This document shows positions 50,490 through 62,319 of a stretch of DNA of 64,000 nt, piece after piece. Numbering within the stretch: position 1 is the first letter of the stretch; every line of letters begins with the position of its first letter. The notes beneath the pieces are model-generated. The model saw only the letters and a program-made list of their open reading frames with translations. It was not told the DNA's origin and ran no database searches. The translations under genes and the position numbers were made by a program. This DNA is from an uncultured Eisenbergiella sp. (GTDB lineage Bacteria; Bacillota; Clostridia; Lachnospirales; Lachnospiraceae): positions 62,001 to 126,000 of the forward strand of contig CANQVD010000007.1 of the NCBI GenBank assembly GCA_947627215.1. Reading direction: 5' to 3'.

Positions 50490-51719
50490 ATGACAGAAGA
50501 AAAATACGCCGCGGCGGGGCGTCCGGCGGAAAATAAACAGTTTTGCATCCTGTCGGCCATCGCGATGGTTCTGGTGGTGATGGGGCATGTGGATGAAGGG
50601 CTGCTGACCATCGGCGGCCTTTTCCCCTATTATTCGTTCCATATCGCGCTGTTCGTTTTTATTTCCGGCTATTTTTTCCGGCCGGAGGATGTGTATAGGC
50701 CGCTTTCGTGGCTGAAACGGAAAGCGCTGCGGCTGCTTTTACCCTATTTTCTGTGGAATGTGCTGTATGGGATGCTGGTCATGCTGCTGCGCGCCTGCGG
50801 TTTCTTCATCGGAAATGAACCGTCACTTTGGACGCTTTTTGTGGAACCGATTTTGTCGGGACATCAGTTCCTGTACAATGCGCCCGCCTGGTTCGTGACA
50901 GCCCTGTTTCTGACGGAGGCCGCCGATCTGGCGATCCGCCGGCTGTTCGGATGGGCGGAAAAGGGCTGGACGGGTCTGAGCCGGAGGAAGCGGACGGAGT
51001 ATCCTGCGGAAGAGACGGCGCATGTCCCGCGGGAGCAGACTGAATGGCTTTTCATGGGACTGTATCTTTGCCTGGGCTTTGCGGTGGCCTGGCTGTCCGC
51101 CCGGGGAAGCGTTTACGACTGGTATCGGGTTCCGGGGCGAATAATGTATATGCTGCCCTGCTATCAGATGGGACGCCTGTACCGGGTTTCTCTGGAGAAA
51201 AGGGATACGCTGCCGGATGGGCTGTATTTTGGCATTCTGCTGTGCGTGCAGCTTGCGGTGGCACGGTTCTGCCGGGGAACGGCGGTGAGTGTGGCGTGGT
51301 GCAACGGTTTTCAAAACGGTCCGGTGATTCCGTATCTGACAGCGGCCGCGGGAATCGCGTTTTGGCTGCGGGTGAGCGCGCGCCTGACGCCGGTGCTGGG
51401 GGAAACCGGATTCTGGCGCTATCTGGGGCGCAATACCTTTGCGGTAATGATGCATCAGCTCACGGCGCTTCTGGCGGTGAAGGGCGTATTTGCCTTTCTG
51501 AACGCGTTTTTGGGCCTGTGCGCAGATTTTGACTGGGAGGCGTTTCGGACGGATGTATATTATGCATATCTGCCGAATGGACTGCCCCAGTTCCGGATGC
51601 TCTATGTGATTGCGGGAATTGTGCTGCCGCTGCTTTTGCAAAAAGGGCTGGAGCGGGGACGGTTCCGCCTGAAACAGAAATTCCGTACGGAAAGCGCCAG
51701 CCTGGGGGAGAGCGCCTGA
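50490..51719 (+). CDS. Acyltransferase 3 family membrane protein
   Basis: 409 residues with about ten helices. N-terminal AIAMVLVVMGHVDEG (catalytic-type His) and FHIALFVFISGYFFRP place it in acyltransferase family 3, which acetylates sugars or cell-wall glycans, e.g. fucose 4-O-acetylase. ATG 50490 follows a weak site (GGGGAAAG). Middle charged loop around residues 155-180. A poly-basic C terminus is cytoplasmic. Acceptor sugar unknown. Confidence 0.85.
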   Translation: MTEEKYAAAGRPAENKQFCILSAIAMVLVVMGHVDEGLLTIGGLFPYYSFHIALFVFISGYFFRPEDVYRPLSWLKRKALRLLLPYFLWNVLYGMLVMLLRACGFFIGNEPSLWTLFVEPILSGHQFLYNAPAWFVTALFLTEAADLAIRRLFGWAEKGWTGLSRRKRTEYPAEETAHVPREQTEWLFMGLYLCLGFAVAWLSARGSVYDWYRVPGRIMYMLPCYQMGRLYRVSLEKRDTLPDGLYFGILLCVQLAVARFCRGTAVSVAWCNGFQNGPVIPYLTAAAGIAFWLRVSARLTPVLGETGFWRYLGRNTFAVMMHQLTALLAVKGVFAFLNAFLGLCADFDWEAFRTDVYYAYLPNGLPQFRMLYVIAGIVLPLLLQKGLERGRFRLKQKFRTESASLGESA

Positions 51720-51744
51720 TCGCATTGGCGCGGAGGAGGAAAAT

Positions 51745-52509
51745 ATGGACGCATATGAGGATTTTGCACAGGTCTACGACCTTCTCATGGATGACACGCC
51801 GTACCAGCAGTGGTGCGATTATGTGACGGATGTGTTGGAAGCGCATGACATCCGTGACGGTCTGATCCTGGATCTGGGCTGCGGTACGGGAAGCATGACG
51901 GAGCTTCTGGCCGCGCGCGGTTTTGACATGATCGGTGTTGACTTATCCGGTCAAATGCTGGATCAGGCCGTAAAAAAGAAGGAACGTTCCGGACTGGACA
52001 TTTTGTATCTGCAGCAGGATATGCGTTCCTTCGAGCTTTACGGGACGGTGCGGGCCGTGATCTGCCTGTGCGATTCTCTGAACTATCTGCTGGAGGAGGA
52101 AGAACTGCTGGAGACCTTCCGGCTGGTGAACAATTATCTGGATCCCGGCGGGCTGTTCCTTTTTGATTTCAACACGGTCTATAAATATGAAACGCTGATC
52201 GGGGACTGTGTGATCGCCGAGAACCGGGAGGAATGCAGTTTTATCTGGGAAAACGGGTATGAGCCGCGGGAAGCGCTCAACGAATATGACCTGACTTTTT
52301 TCGTGCGGGAGGAAAACGGGCTATATCGGAAATTTACGGAGACCCATCTGCAGCGGGGGTATACGTTTCCCGCGATGCGGTCGCTGATCGAAAAGGCCGG
52401 TCTGGTCTGGCTGGACGCCCGCGACGCGGATACCGGCGGGCCTGTGACGCCGGAAAGCGGGCGGATCCAGGCGGTGGCCGGGGAGCGCGGGAAGGAACGG
52501 CGGAAATGA
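51745..52509 (+). CDS. Class I SAM-dependent methyltransferase
   Basis: 254 residues. Motif I LILDLGCGTGSMTELLA, acidic motif II MIGVDLSGQML, motif III QQDMRSFEL and post-motif DSLNYLLEEEELLE. Resembles small-molecule methyltransferases of the YitW/YodH-type fold in Firmicutes; the target is not evident. The ATG follows GGAGGA. C terminus is charged (GERGKERRK). Lies 26 bases after the acyltransferase stop. Confidence 0.88.
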   Translation: MDAYEDFAQVYDLLMDDTPYQQWCDYVTDVLEAHDIRDGLILDLGCGTGSMTELLAARGFDMIGVDLSGQMLDQAVKKKERSGLDILYLQQDMRSFELYGTVRAVICLCDSLNYLLEEEELLETFRLVNNYLDPGGLFLFDFNTVYKYETLIGDCVIAENREECSFIWENGYEPREALNEYDLTFFVREENGLYRKFTETHLQRGYTFPAMRSLIEKAGLVWLDARDADTGGPVTPESGRIQAVAGERGKERRK

Positions 52510-52568
52510 GGACGGCGCGCCGGCCGGCGCAGGGGAAACCGGCGGCATAATATAAAAGGAGAAAAGGG

Positions 52569-53456
52569 ATGACAGACTATGTTGTGAGGGCTACGGCGGC
52601 GGATGCGCAGATCCGGGCGTTTGCCGCCACGACGCGGGAGACGGTGGAGACCGCCAGAAGAGCCCATAACACCAGCCCGGTGGTGACTGCCGGCCTGGGA
52701 CGGCTGCTGACGGCGGGAGCGATGATGGGAACCATGCTCAAATCGGACACCGATCTTCTGACATTGCAGATCCGGGGAGACGGCCCGGTACACGGGCTGA
52801 CGGTGACCGCCGACGCGAACGGGCATGTGAAGGGCTATGCGGACAATCCCGCGGTGATCCTGCCTGCCAATGCGAAGGGAAAGCTGGATGTGGGCGGCAG
52901 CGTCGGGCGCGGAACCCTTTCGGTGATCCGGGATCTGGGCCTGAAAGAGCCCTATGTCGGGCAGACGGATTTACAGACCGGAGAGATCGGCGACGATCTG
53001 ACCTGGTATTTTGCCTCTTCGGAACAGGTGCCCTCCTCGGTAGGGCTGGGAGTCCTGATGGAGGGGAACAATACGGTACGGGCCAGCGGCGGTTTTATCG
53101 TGCAGCTCATGCCCTTTGCGCAGGAGCAGACGATCCGGCAGTTGGAGCAGAACCTGTCCGGAATCGACTCGGTGACGGCCCTTCTGGATCAGGGAATGAC
53201 GCCGGAGGCGCTTCTGGACCGCGTGCTGGAGGGCCTTGGTGCGGAAGTGGAGGACCGGTCTTCCTGCAGTTTTTTCTGCAACTGCAGCAGGGCGCGGGTG
53301 GAAAAGGCGCTGATCTCCATCGGAAAAAGGGAAATCGATGAGATGATCGCGGACGGGGAACCCATCGAGGTCAACTGTCATTTCTGTAATAAAAACTATA
53401 CGTTTTCCGTGGAGGAGCTGAAGACGCTGGCAAAGAAGTGCGCGGCGCGCGGCTGA
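52569..53456 (+). CDS. hslO: Hsp33 redox-regulated chaperone
   Basis: 295 residues. Activated by oxidation that releases zinc and unfolds the linker. N-terminal domain starts YVVRATAADAQIRAFAATTR with GRLLTAGAMMGTMLKSD; C-terminal zinc centre has CNC in FFCNCSRARVEKAL and CHFCNKNYTF. AAAGGAG precedes the ATG. Same strand and close to the methyltransferase and nadE, so probably one transcript. Confidence 0.96.
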   Translation: MTDYVVRATAADAQIRAFAATTRETVETARRAHNTSPVVTAGLGRLLTAGAMMGTMLKSDTDLLTLQIRGDGPVHGLTVTADANGHVKGYADNPAVILPANAKGKLDVGGSVGRGTLSVIRDLGLKEPYVGQTDLQTGEIGDDLTWYFASSEQVPSSVGLGVLMEGNNTVRASGGFIVQLMPFAQEQTIRQLEQNLSGIDSVTALLDQGMTPEALLDRVLEGLGAEVEDRSSCSFFCNCSRARVEKALISIGKREIDEMIADGEPIEVNCHFCNKNYTFSVEELKTLAKKCAARG

Positions 53457-53474
53457 CGGGATCTGGAGGGAAGG

Positions 53475-55385
53475 ATGAAACACGGTTTTGTGAAAGCGGC
53501 GGCCGCCACTCCCGTGATCAGGGTGGCGGATCCTGCCTATAATGCCGGAGTGGTCTGCGGCTGCCTGGAGAAATGCTTCCGGGAGGGGGCGAAGCTCATT
53601 GTGCTGCCGGAACTCTGCCTGACCGGCTATACTTGTAATGACCTTTTTTTGCAGGAACGCCTGCTGGACGCGGCCGCGGAGGCGCTGCGGACGGTGGCCG
53701 CGCATACGAAGGGACAGGATGCGCTCGTGTTTGTGGGGCTGCCTCTGGAAAAGGACGGCAAGCTGTACAACGTGGCGGCGGCGCTTTCGGACGGAAGGGT
53801 GCTGGGCTTTGTGCCCAAACGCAATCTGCCGGCCTATGCGGAATTTTATGAAATGCGTCATTTCGTGCCCGGAAGCGGTTCCATATCTTCCGTGCGGTTT
53901 GACGGGAAAGAAATCCCCTTCGGCGGAAATCTCCTGTTTGAATGCAGCACGATGAAGGGATTCGCGGTGGGCTGCGAGCTCTGTGAGGACGTCTGGGCGG
54001 CCGATCCGCCCTCCACCGCTCACGCAAAGGCGGGGGCCACGGTGATCGTCAACCTGTCCGCGTCCAATGAGACGGTGGGCAAAGAGGAATACCGCCGGGA
54101 ACTGGTGCGTGCCACCAGCGCGAGACTGCTGGCAGGTTATGTATATGCCTGTGCCGGGGAAGGGGAGTCCACGCAGGATCTGGTGTTCGCCGGTCACAAT
54201 ATGATCTGTGAAAACGGAAGCCTGCTGGCAGAGGCGGCCCGCTTTTCCAATGACGCCGCCATTTCGGAGCTGGATATCGCCAGGCTGCGCCATGAGCGCA
54301 GGAGGACCACGACCCTGCGGCCGGAAGGGGAGAGCGGTTATCTGCGGATTCCTTTTTCGTTAAAAGAGGAGGAAACGGCGCTCACGCGGGCTTTTCCGCC
54401 CATGCCCTTTGTGCCCGTTGACGAGGGAGCGAAAAGCAGGCGGTGCGAGGATATTTTTTCCATTCAGTCCTATGGGCTGAAAAAAAGGCTGGCCCATACG
54501 GGAAGCAAAACGGCTGTGGTGGGCGTGTCCGGCGGACTGGATTCCACGCTGGCGCTGCTGGTGACGGTGCGGGCCTTCGATCTGCTGGGAATGGACCGGG
54601 CCGGCATCCTGGCCGTGACCATGCCATGCTTCGGCACCACCAGCCGCACCTATGACAACGCCTGCAAGCTGGCCCGGACGCTGGGGGCCACGCTCCGGGA
54701 GGTGAATATCCGGGAGGCGGTGAAGCTCCATTTCCGGGACATCGGGCAGAATGAGGAAACGCATGATGTGACTTACGAAAACGGGCAGGCCCGGGAGCGC
54801 ACCCAGGTGCTGATGGATCTGGCGAATCAGACGGGCGGTCTGGTGATCGGTACGGGGGATATGTCGGAGCTGGCGCTGGGGTGGGCCACCTATAACGGCG
54901 ATCACATGTCCATGTACGGGGTGAACGCCGGGGTGCCCAAGACGCTGGTGCGTCATCTGGTCCGCTATTATGCCGATGCCTGCGGGGACGACGGTCTGCG
55001 GGAGGTGCTTCTGGACGTGCTGGATACGCCGGTGAGTCCGGAGCTGCTGCCTCCGGTGGACGGCGTGATCAGTCAGAAGACGGAGGATCTGGTGGGCCCC
55101 TATGAGCTGCACGATTTTTTCCTTTATTATATGCTGCGCTGCGGTTTCGCACCGGATAAGGTATATCGGGTGGCACTGCGGGCTTTTGACGGGATTTATG
55201 ACGGCGAGACGGTCCGGAAATGGCTGAAGATATTTTATAAACGGTTTTTCAGTCAGCAGTTCAAGCGTTCCTGCCTGCCGGACGGCCCCAAGGTGGGGAG
55301 CGTGGCGCTTTCGCCCAGAGGGGATCTGCGGATGCCCTCGGACGCGGCCCTTACGGCCTGGCAGGAACAGTTGGAGCTTCTGTAA
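53475..55385 (+). CDS. nadE: Glutamine-dependent NAD+ synthetase
   Basis: Amidates nicotinate adenine dinucleotide using glutamine. 636 residues, the two-domain type: N-terminal nitrilase-fold glutaminase (Glu in [10 protein letters not shown], Lys in VPKRNLPAY, Cys in GCELCEDVW near 170) and C-terminal synthetase with the PP-loop [12 protein letters not shown] (near 350) and [12 protein letters not shown]. This form needs glutamine rather than ammonia alone. A GAGGGAAGG site lies before the ATG. The C terminus faces the FMN-binding-like gene on the other strand 20 bases away. Confidence 0.97.
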   Translation: MKHGFVKAAAATPVIRVADPAYNAGVVCGCLEKCFREGAKLIVLPELCLTGYTCNDLFLQERLLDAAAEALRTVAAHTKGQDALVFVGLPLEKDGKLYNVAAALSDGRVLGFVPKRNLPAYAEFYEMRHFVPGSGSISSVRFDGKEIPFGGNLLFECSTMKGFAVGCELCEDVWAADPPSTAHAKAGATVIVNLSASNETVGKEEYRRELVRATSARLLAGYVYACAGEGESTQDLVFAGHNMICENGSLLAEAARFSNDAAISELDIARLRHERRRTTTLRPEGESGYLRIPFSLKEEETALTRAFPPMPFVPVDEGAKSRRCEDIFSIQSYGLKKRLAHTGSKTAVVGVSGGLDSTLALLVTVRAFDLLGMDRAGILAVTMPCFGTTSRTYDNACKLARTLGATLREVNIREAVKLHFRDIGQNEETHDVTYENGQARERTQVLMDLANQTGGLVIGTGDMSELALGWATYNGDHMSMYGVNAGVPKTLVRHLVRYYADACGDDGLREVLLDVLDTPVSPELLPPVDGVISQKTEDLVGPYELHDFFLYYMLRCGFAPDKVYRVALRAFDGIYDGETVRKWLKIFYKRFFSQQFKRSCLPDGPKVGSVALSPRGDLRMPSDAALTAWQEQLELL

Positions 55386-55405
55386 GGCGGCGATGTGTTC
55401 CGCGG

Positions 55406-55864
55406 CTATGGCGTGGCCGGAGCAGTCAACTGCGCCTTTTCCAGTGCGGCCGCGATGGCGCTCAGCAGAAGCTGGGAGGTGTACTTGTTTTCGTCCGGAT
55501 AGACCACGTTATCCAGCGTCTGGTCCTCGCACACCTGCTGTGCGATGGTGTCCAGACAGGGCTCCATCAGCGGATACATGGTGGCGACGACTTCGTTCAG
55601 ATTGACCAGGCTGACGGAGCGGATGAGGCTGTCGTCCACTGTCACCTCGATATCCACGCTCTGGTCGCCCAACTGCAGGCTGGCGGTGTATTTCCCCGGC
55701 ACGAAGCGGGCGGCGTCGTCGGCGTAGACGGGCTTTTCCCCCTGCTTTTCGGGCAGGAACATGACGGCCATCAGCGCCAGAAAGAGGATGCCGAGCAGGA
55801 TGAATACGCCGGTATAGATCAACTCTTTTAAATGCAGTACGATGATTTTTGTTTTGGAACTCAT
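55406..55864 (-). CDS. Membrane-anchored FMN-binding-like protein
   Basis: 152 residues from ATG 55864 after GGGG; a frame to 55963 runs into the dapF start region. One helix (ELIYTGVFILLGILFLALMAV, about 13-33), then an extracytoplasmic domain beginning FVPGKYTASLQLGDQSVDIEV and ending with ENKYTSQLLLSAIAAALEKA. The pattern (GxYta, then vev.V.D..I, then TS.lLl.Av..AL) matches the FMN_bind fold, but the flavinylated SGAT Thr is replaced by YPDENKYTS, so covalent flavin is doubtful. Confidence 0.6.
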   Translation of the reverse strand: MSSKTKIIVLHLKELIYTGVFILLGILFLALMAVMFLPEKQGEKPVYADDAARFVPGKYTASLQLGDQSVDIEVTVDDSLIRSVSLVNLNEVVATMYPLMEPCLDTIAQQVCEDQTLDNVVYPDENKYTSQLLLSAIAAALEKAQLTAPATP

Positions 55865-55946
55865 AGCGCCAATCCCCGATTCGTTTGATTGATTTAAGTG
55901 TACGCGCCGGGGGCGGGAAATATGACTCCGGAAAGGAAGATTCGCC

Positions 55947-56798
55947 ATGAAGGTAAGATTCACGAAGATGCACGGCTGCGGGAACGACTATGTATACATA
56001 AACGGATTTGACCAGCACATTCCGGAAGAGGAAAAGCCGGATTTTGTACGCTTTGTCAGCGACCGCCATTTCGGTGTGGGCGGAGACGGCGCCATTTTCA
56101 TCAATCCGTCGGAAGAAGCGGATTTTGAGATGGAGATGTACAACGCGGACGGCAGCAGGGCGGAAATGTGCGGGAACGGCATTCGCTGCGTGGCGAAGTA
56201 CGTTTATGAGAAAAAAATGACGGACCGCCGGCAGTTTTCCATCGTCAGCGCCGGAAAGGTCAAATATATGGATCTGACAGTGGAAAACGGCTGTGTGACG
56301 GCCGTCCGTGTGGATATGGGCCAGCCATGCCTGGAGCCGGAGCAGATTCCGGTGCGCGCCACCGGAGAACAGGCCGTGGACGAACCGATCCTGGTGCAGA
56401 GTGAGCTCTACCGGATGACCTGCGTTTCCATGGGAAATCCCCACGCGGTGGTGTTCTGTCAGGATGTGGCCTCATTTCCCATCGAGGCCATCGGCCCGCA
56501 TTTTGAGAATCATGAGCGTTTTCCCAAACGGACAAACACGGAGTTCGTACAGGTCATAGATCGTTCCCATGTGAAAATGCGCGTCTGGGAGCGGGGCACG
56601 GGGGAGACGCTGGCCTGCGGCACGGGCTGCTGCGCGACCGCGGTGGCCTGCGTGCTGACCGGGAAGACGGACCGGCGCGTGGAGGTGCAGGTGCTCGGCG
56701 GCACGCTGTTGATCGAGTGGGATGAGGCCACGGGCCATGTGTTCATGACGGGGCCGGCGGCATTTGTGTTCGAGGGCGAGCTGGAGTGGGTGAGATAA
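55947..56798 (+). CDS. dapF: Diaminopimelate epimerase
   Basis: Interconverts LL- and meso-diaminopimelate for lysine and peptidoglycan. 283 residues with the two catalytic Cys: RAEMCGNGIRC (near 74) and ETLACGTGCCATAVA (near 223), plus KMHGCGNDYVYI at the N terminus. AAAGGAAG precedes the ATG. Divergent from the FMN-binding-like gene across 82 bases. Confidence 0.97.
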   Translation: MKVRFTKMHGCGNDYVYINGFDQHIPEEEKPDFVRFVSDRHFGVGGDGAIFINPSEEADFEMEMYNADGSRAEMCGNGIRCVAKYVYEKKMTDRRQFSIVSAGKVKYMDLTVENGCVTAVRVDMGQPCLEPEQIPVRATGEQAVDEPILVQSELYRMTCVSMGNPHAVVFCQDVASFPIEAIGPHFENHERFPKRTNTEFVQVIDRSHVKMRVWERGTGETLACGTGCCATAVACVLTGKTDRRVEVQVLGGTLLIEWDEATGHVFMTGPAAFVFEGELEWVR

Positions 56799-56818
56799 CG
56801 GGAAAATGTAAGAAAAAG

Positions 56819-56850
56819 GAGGGGCGTCATGCACGGCATGGCGCCCCGGT
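56819..56850 (+). terminator. Possible terminator after dapF
   Basis: GGGGCGTCATG and CATGGCGCCCC pair imperfectly (56821-56846), followed by a poor T tract. Strong stem but weak tail. Confidence 0.5.
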
Positions 56851-56910
56851 CTTATCGATTGCTGTGGCTGCGGTCATGATCTGTGAGGATCGAAAATGCC
56901 CGGCGCGCGT

Positions 56911-57627
56911 TCACTGCGTTTCTTCGGCCGCCGCCGCATCCGGATTCTCCAGGCCCATCATATAGCGGAAGAAGGTGACGCAGGTGTCGGGCCGCTTCGT
57001 GTTCACGATGACGGAGAACCAGGCGGAATTGTGACCTTCAAAAAGGAAGGGCGCTTCCCGGACATCGATGGCGACCGGAACCTCTTCCTCTACGCCGTCC
57101 TCCGGGATGTCAGCATAGTAAAGCTTGTCCGCGTACTGCTCCAGCAGGTCGGCAGGGAAGACTGTCCTGAGGTCAAGGAACATCTGGCCGTCGATACCCT
57201 GCTCCAAGTAGGAGCTGTCGCAGATGATGATGTCCAGCGTGTTGGCGGCCACCATCGCCATGAGCTTCTGAGCGTTGGTCATGCCCATTTCCGAGATCTG
57301 TTCATAGTCTATCGTCATGTTCGTGTACAGGGCGGTCTGCATCTTTTTGCTGTCGATGCCCGCGTACTGCAGAAAATCCTCCGACAGCAGCTCTTCGTCG
57401 GCATCCTGGGGCAGAAAGGTGTTGACCATGGCCACTTCGATGGCGGAATCCTTCTGTGACAGGATCGTGTATAAAATATTGCCGCCCATGAGAAGCACGG
57501 CCAGGGTGATGAAGGTGGCGACTCGATAGTATTCCCAGAAGTAAGCCCATTTCTCCTTGAACGGCTTGCCCTTCAGCTTCTGCCGCTGTTCCCTTATCTC
57601 ATCGTTTACGGAATTTCCCGCTGCCAT
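56911..57627 (-). CDS. Conserved membrane protein with one helix, function unknown
   Basis: 238 residues. Charged N terminus with EIREQRQKLKGKPFKEKWAY, one helix (FITLAVLLMGGNILYTIL, about 40-57), then an extracytoplasmic domain of about 170 residues. The segment LMAMVAANTLDIIICDSSYL resembles ligand-binding-protein folds only vaguely. ATG 57627 follows AGGGGG by about eight bases. Has its own promoter (57726-57754). Related-looking proteins occur in Lachnospiraceae, but no function is known. Confidence 0.65.
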   Translation of the reverse strand: MAAGNSVNDEIREQRQKLKGKPFKEKWAYFWEYYRVATFITLAVLLMGGNILYTILSQKDSAIEVAMVNTFLPQDADEELLSEDFLQYAGIDSKKMQTALYTNMTIDYEQISEMGMTNAQKLMAMVAANTLDIIICDSSYLEQGIDGQMFLDLRTVFPADLLEQYADKLYYADIPEDGVEEEVPVAIDVREAPFLFEGHNSAWFSVIVNTKRPDTCVTFFRYMMGLENPDAAAAEETQ

Positions 57628-57725
57628 CCTCATGGCCCCCTTTGCCCGAAAAGTCGGTTCCGGCGGCCTGGTTTCCCGCCGCAAAAACGGCGGACGGGCC
57701 GTTTTTCTTTTCCGGAGCCTCTTCT

Positions 57726-57754
57726 ATCATAAGCTTTTGCACGGGGAAAGTCAA
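57726..57754 (-). promoter_or_regulatory. Leftward promoter for the membrane protein gene
   Basis: Read leftward: -35 TTGACT (57749-57754), 17-base spacer, -10 TATGAT (57726-57731). Confidence 0.8.
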
Positions 57755-57923
57755 TGTTCCGGCCCCGGATGAATGGTGAAAAAAAGATGAAAAAAATATA
57801 AACCGAAAGCTTTGTTTCCGGCCGTATCCGATTCCGGGAAAGGGGCCAGGGTGAGAAAAACGGTACGGTCTGCAAAAACGGGACAGCCCGCACAAAAAAA
57901 TCGGGGCAACCGCTCTTACAGCC

Positions 57924-57952
57924 TTGAAAAAAGGGCTGTTTTGTACTATGAT
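57924..57952 (+). promoter_or_regulatory. Rightward promoter for the DUF6106-like gene
   Basis: -35 TTGAAA (57924-57929), 17-base spacer, -10 TATGAT (57947-57952). The 421-base divergent gap 57628-58048 holds only this and the leftward promoter. Confidence 0.8.
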
Positions 57953-58048
57953 ATTAATAACGGGAACGGTCGGACGGGTTTTCGCGTGAACGGACCGGGC
58001 AAAGGGGACGGCGTTCCTGCTTATTCTGGGAAAAGGCGGTATGACGTT

Positions 58049-60182
<2,134 letters not shown>

Positions 60183-60186
60183 GCAT

Positions 60187-60900
60187 ATGCAGAAAAAATC
60201 GCTTGCGGAAGAACTGCGGAGAAACGCTTATCCGGGCCGCGGCATCGTCATCGGCCGTTCGGCGGACGGCAGAAGCGCGGTGACGGCATACTTCATCATG
60301 GGCAGGAGCGGCAATTCCCGCAACCGCATCTTCGTGGAGGAAGGGGAGGGCATCCGCACCCAGGCCTTTGATCCTTCCAGGCTGGAGGATCCCAGCCTGA
60401 TCATTTACGCGCCGGTACGCGTGCTGGGAGATGTCACCATCGTCACCAACGGCGACCAGACCGACACGGTGTATGAGGGGCTTTCAGCGGGGCTCACCTT
60501 TGAACAGAGCCTGCGGACCCGGGAATTCGAGCCGGACGGTCCCAATTTCACGCCCCGCATTTCCGGGCTTCTGGAGAGAAAGGACGGCGCCTTTTCCTAT
60601 GCCATGTCGATCTTAAAGAGCGACGGCGGGGATCCGTCCTGCTGCTGCCGGTTTACGTACACTTATGATAACCCGAAAGCGGGGGAGGGCCGGTTCCTCC
60701 ACACCTATATGGGGGACGGGAGCCCGCTGCCCAGCTTTGAGGGAGAACCCGAGCGGGTAGGCATCGACGGCGATATTGACGCGTTCACCCGGACGCTGTG
60801 GGACAGCCTCAACGGAGAAAACAGGGTCTCCCTGTTCGTGCGCTATATCGATATCGAAAGCGGCGCGTATGAGACCAGGATCGTCAATAAAAACCGGTGA
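60187..60900 (+). CDS. purO: IMP cyclohydrolase, PurO-like
   Basis: Closes the ring of FAICAR to IMP. 237 residues with the PurO-type N terminus PGRGIVIGRSADGRSAVTAYFIMGRSGNSRNR and YEGLSAGLTFEQSLRTREFEPDGPNFTPRISG segments. It begins five bases after guaB. In most bacteria this step is the N-terminal part of PurH; here it is a separate, archaeal-type enzyme next to the transformylase. Confidence 0.9.
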   Translation: MQKKSLAEELRRNAYPGRGIVIGRSADGRSAVTAYFIMGRSGNSRNRIFVEEGEGIRTQAFDPSRLEDPSLIIYAPVRVLGDVTIVTNGDQTDTVYEGLSAGLTFEQSLRTREFEPDGPNFTPRISGLLERKDGAFSYAMSILKSDGGDPSCCCRFTYTYDNPKAGEGRFLHTYMGDGSPLPSFEGEPERVGIDGDIDAFTRTLWDSLNGENRVSLFVRYIDIESGAYETRIVNKNR

Positions 60901-60997
60901 GTTCTTTCTCCGATAAAAATGTTTCCGGCGATGCGGCCCTGTCGGTCCGGGGACAGTTCCGACATGAGGCATGCGGTTTTGGAAAGGAAAGACGACG

Positions 60998-62176
60998 ATG
61001 AACGAGATTCAACTGAAATACGGATGCAACCCCAACCAGAAGCCGTCCCGAATCTTCATGGAGGACGGCGGCGATCTGCCGGTCACCGTGCTGAACGGAA
61101 AACCGGGCTATATCAATTTTCTGGACGCGTTCAACGGCTGGCAGTTGGTGTCCGAGCTGAAAAAGGCCACCGGGCTTCCGGCGGCCGCATCCTTCAAGCA
61201 TGTTTCACCCGCCGGGGCGGCCGTAGGCCTGCCGCTGACGGAGACGCTGGCGAAGATCTACTGGGTGGACGATCTGGGGGAGCTTTCCCCGCTGGCCTGC
61301 GCCTATGCCAGAGCCCGGGGCGCGGACCGCATGTCCTCCTTCGGCGATTTCATCGCCCTCTCCGATGTGTGCGACGCGGATACGGCGAGGCTGATCAAGC
61401 GCGAGGTGTCCGACGGCGTGATCGCGCCGGGCTATACGCCGGAGGCGCTGGAGATGCTGAAGGCCAAGAAAAAGGGCGCTTATAACGTCATTCAGATCGA
61501 TCCCGCCTACCGGCCCGATCCGATCGAGAGAAAGCAGGTGTTCGGCATCACCTTCGAGCAGGGCCGGAACGAGCTGGACATCGACGGGGAGCTGCTGTCC
61601 CGTTTCGTGACGAAAAAGAAGGAGATCCCGGAGGGCGCGCGCATCGATATGAAGATTGCGCTGATCACGCTGAAATATACGCAGTCCAATTCCGTCTGCT
61701 ATGTGAAGGACGGCCAGGCCATTGGGATCGGCGCGGGGCAGCAGTCCCGCATCCACTGCACCCGTCTGGCTGGTCAGAAGGCGGACAACTGGTGGCTGCG
61801 CCAGTCGCCGCAGGTGCTGGGGCTTTCCTTCGTGGACGGCCTGGGCCGGGCGGACCGGGACAACGCCATCGACGTCTACATGGGGGACGAGTATGAGGAT
61901 GTGCTGGCCGAGGGCGTGTGGCAGACCCGCTTCAAGGTGAAGCCCCCGGTCTTCACCCGGGAAGAGAAGCGCGCCTGGCTGGATAAGCTGGCGGGCGTCA
62001 CGCTGGGCTCAGACGCCTTTTTCCCGTTCTCCGACAATATCGAGCGGGCGCACAAGAGCGGCGTAGCCTATGTCGCCCAGCCCGGCGGCTCGGTGCGGGA
62101 CGATGCGGTGATCGAGTGCTGCGACAAGTACGGGATGGTCATGGTGTTCACGGGGATCCGGCTGTTCCACCATTGA
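60998..62176 (+). CDS. AICAR transformylase, stand-alone (PurH C-terminal type)
   Basis: Formylates AICAR with 10-formyl-THF. 392 residues matching only the transformylase half of Pur[31 protein letters not shown] (Lys-His catalytic pair), [15 protein letters not shown] and [11 protein letters not shown]. The IMP cyclohydrolase half is missing and is supplied by the preceding purO. ATG 60998 follows AAGGA by about eight bases. Ends before a strong terminator. Confidence 0.94.
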   Translation: MNEIQLKYGCNPNQKPSRIFMEDGGDLPVTVLNGKPGYINFLDAFNGWQLVSELKKATGLPAAASFKHVSPAGAAVGLPLTETLAKIYWVDDLGELSPLACAYARARGADRMSSFGDFIALSDVCDADTARLIKREVSDGVIAPGYTPEALEMLKAKKKGAYNVIQIDPAYRPDPIERKQVFGITFEQGRNELDIDGELLSRFVTKKKEIPEGARIDMKIALITLKYTQSNSVCYVKDGQAIGIGAGQQSRIHCTRLAGQKADNWWLRQSPQVLGLSFVDGLGRADRDNAIDVYMGDEYEDVLAEGVWQTRFKVKPPVFTREEKRAWLDKLAGVTLGSDAFFPFSDNIERAHKSGVAYVAQPGGSVRDDAVIECCDKYGMVMVFTGIRLFHH

Positions 62177-62207
62177 ATGACATAAGAACTGACTAAAGGG
62201 CATTGCG

Positions 62208-62249
62208 GGGGCCGGAAACCGATCGACGGGTTTCCGGCCCCAGCTTTTT
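62208..62249 (+). terminator. Terminator of the guaB-purO-AICARFT operon
   Basis: GGGGCCGGAAACC (62208-62220) and GGTTTCCGGCCCC (62229-62241) form a perfect 13-bp stem, then AGCTTTTT. Confidence 0.92.
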
Positions 62250-62319
62250 GGGTGCGCCCGGCGGCGCACGTTTCCAGCTTTGCAAATGGGTGCAAACCGC
62301 TATGCATCTTTAATGTTTC

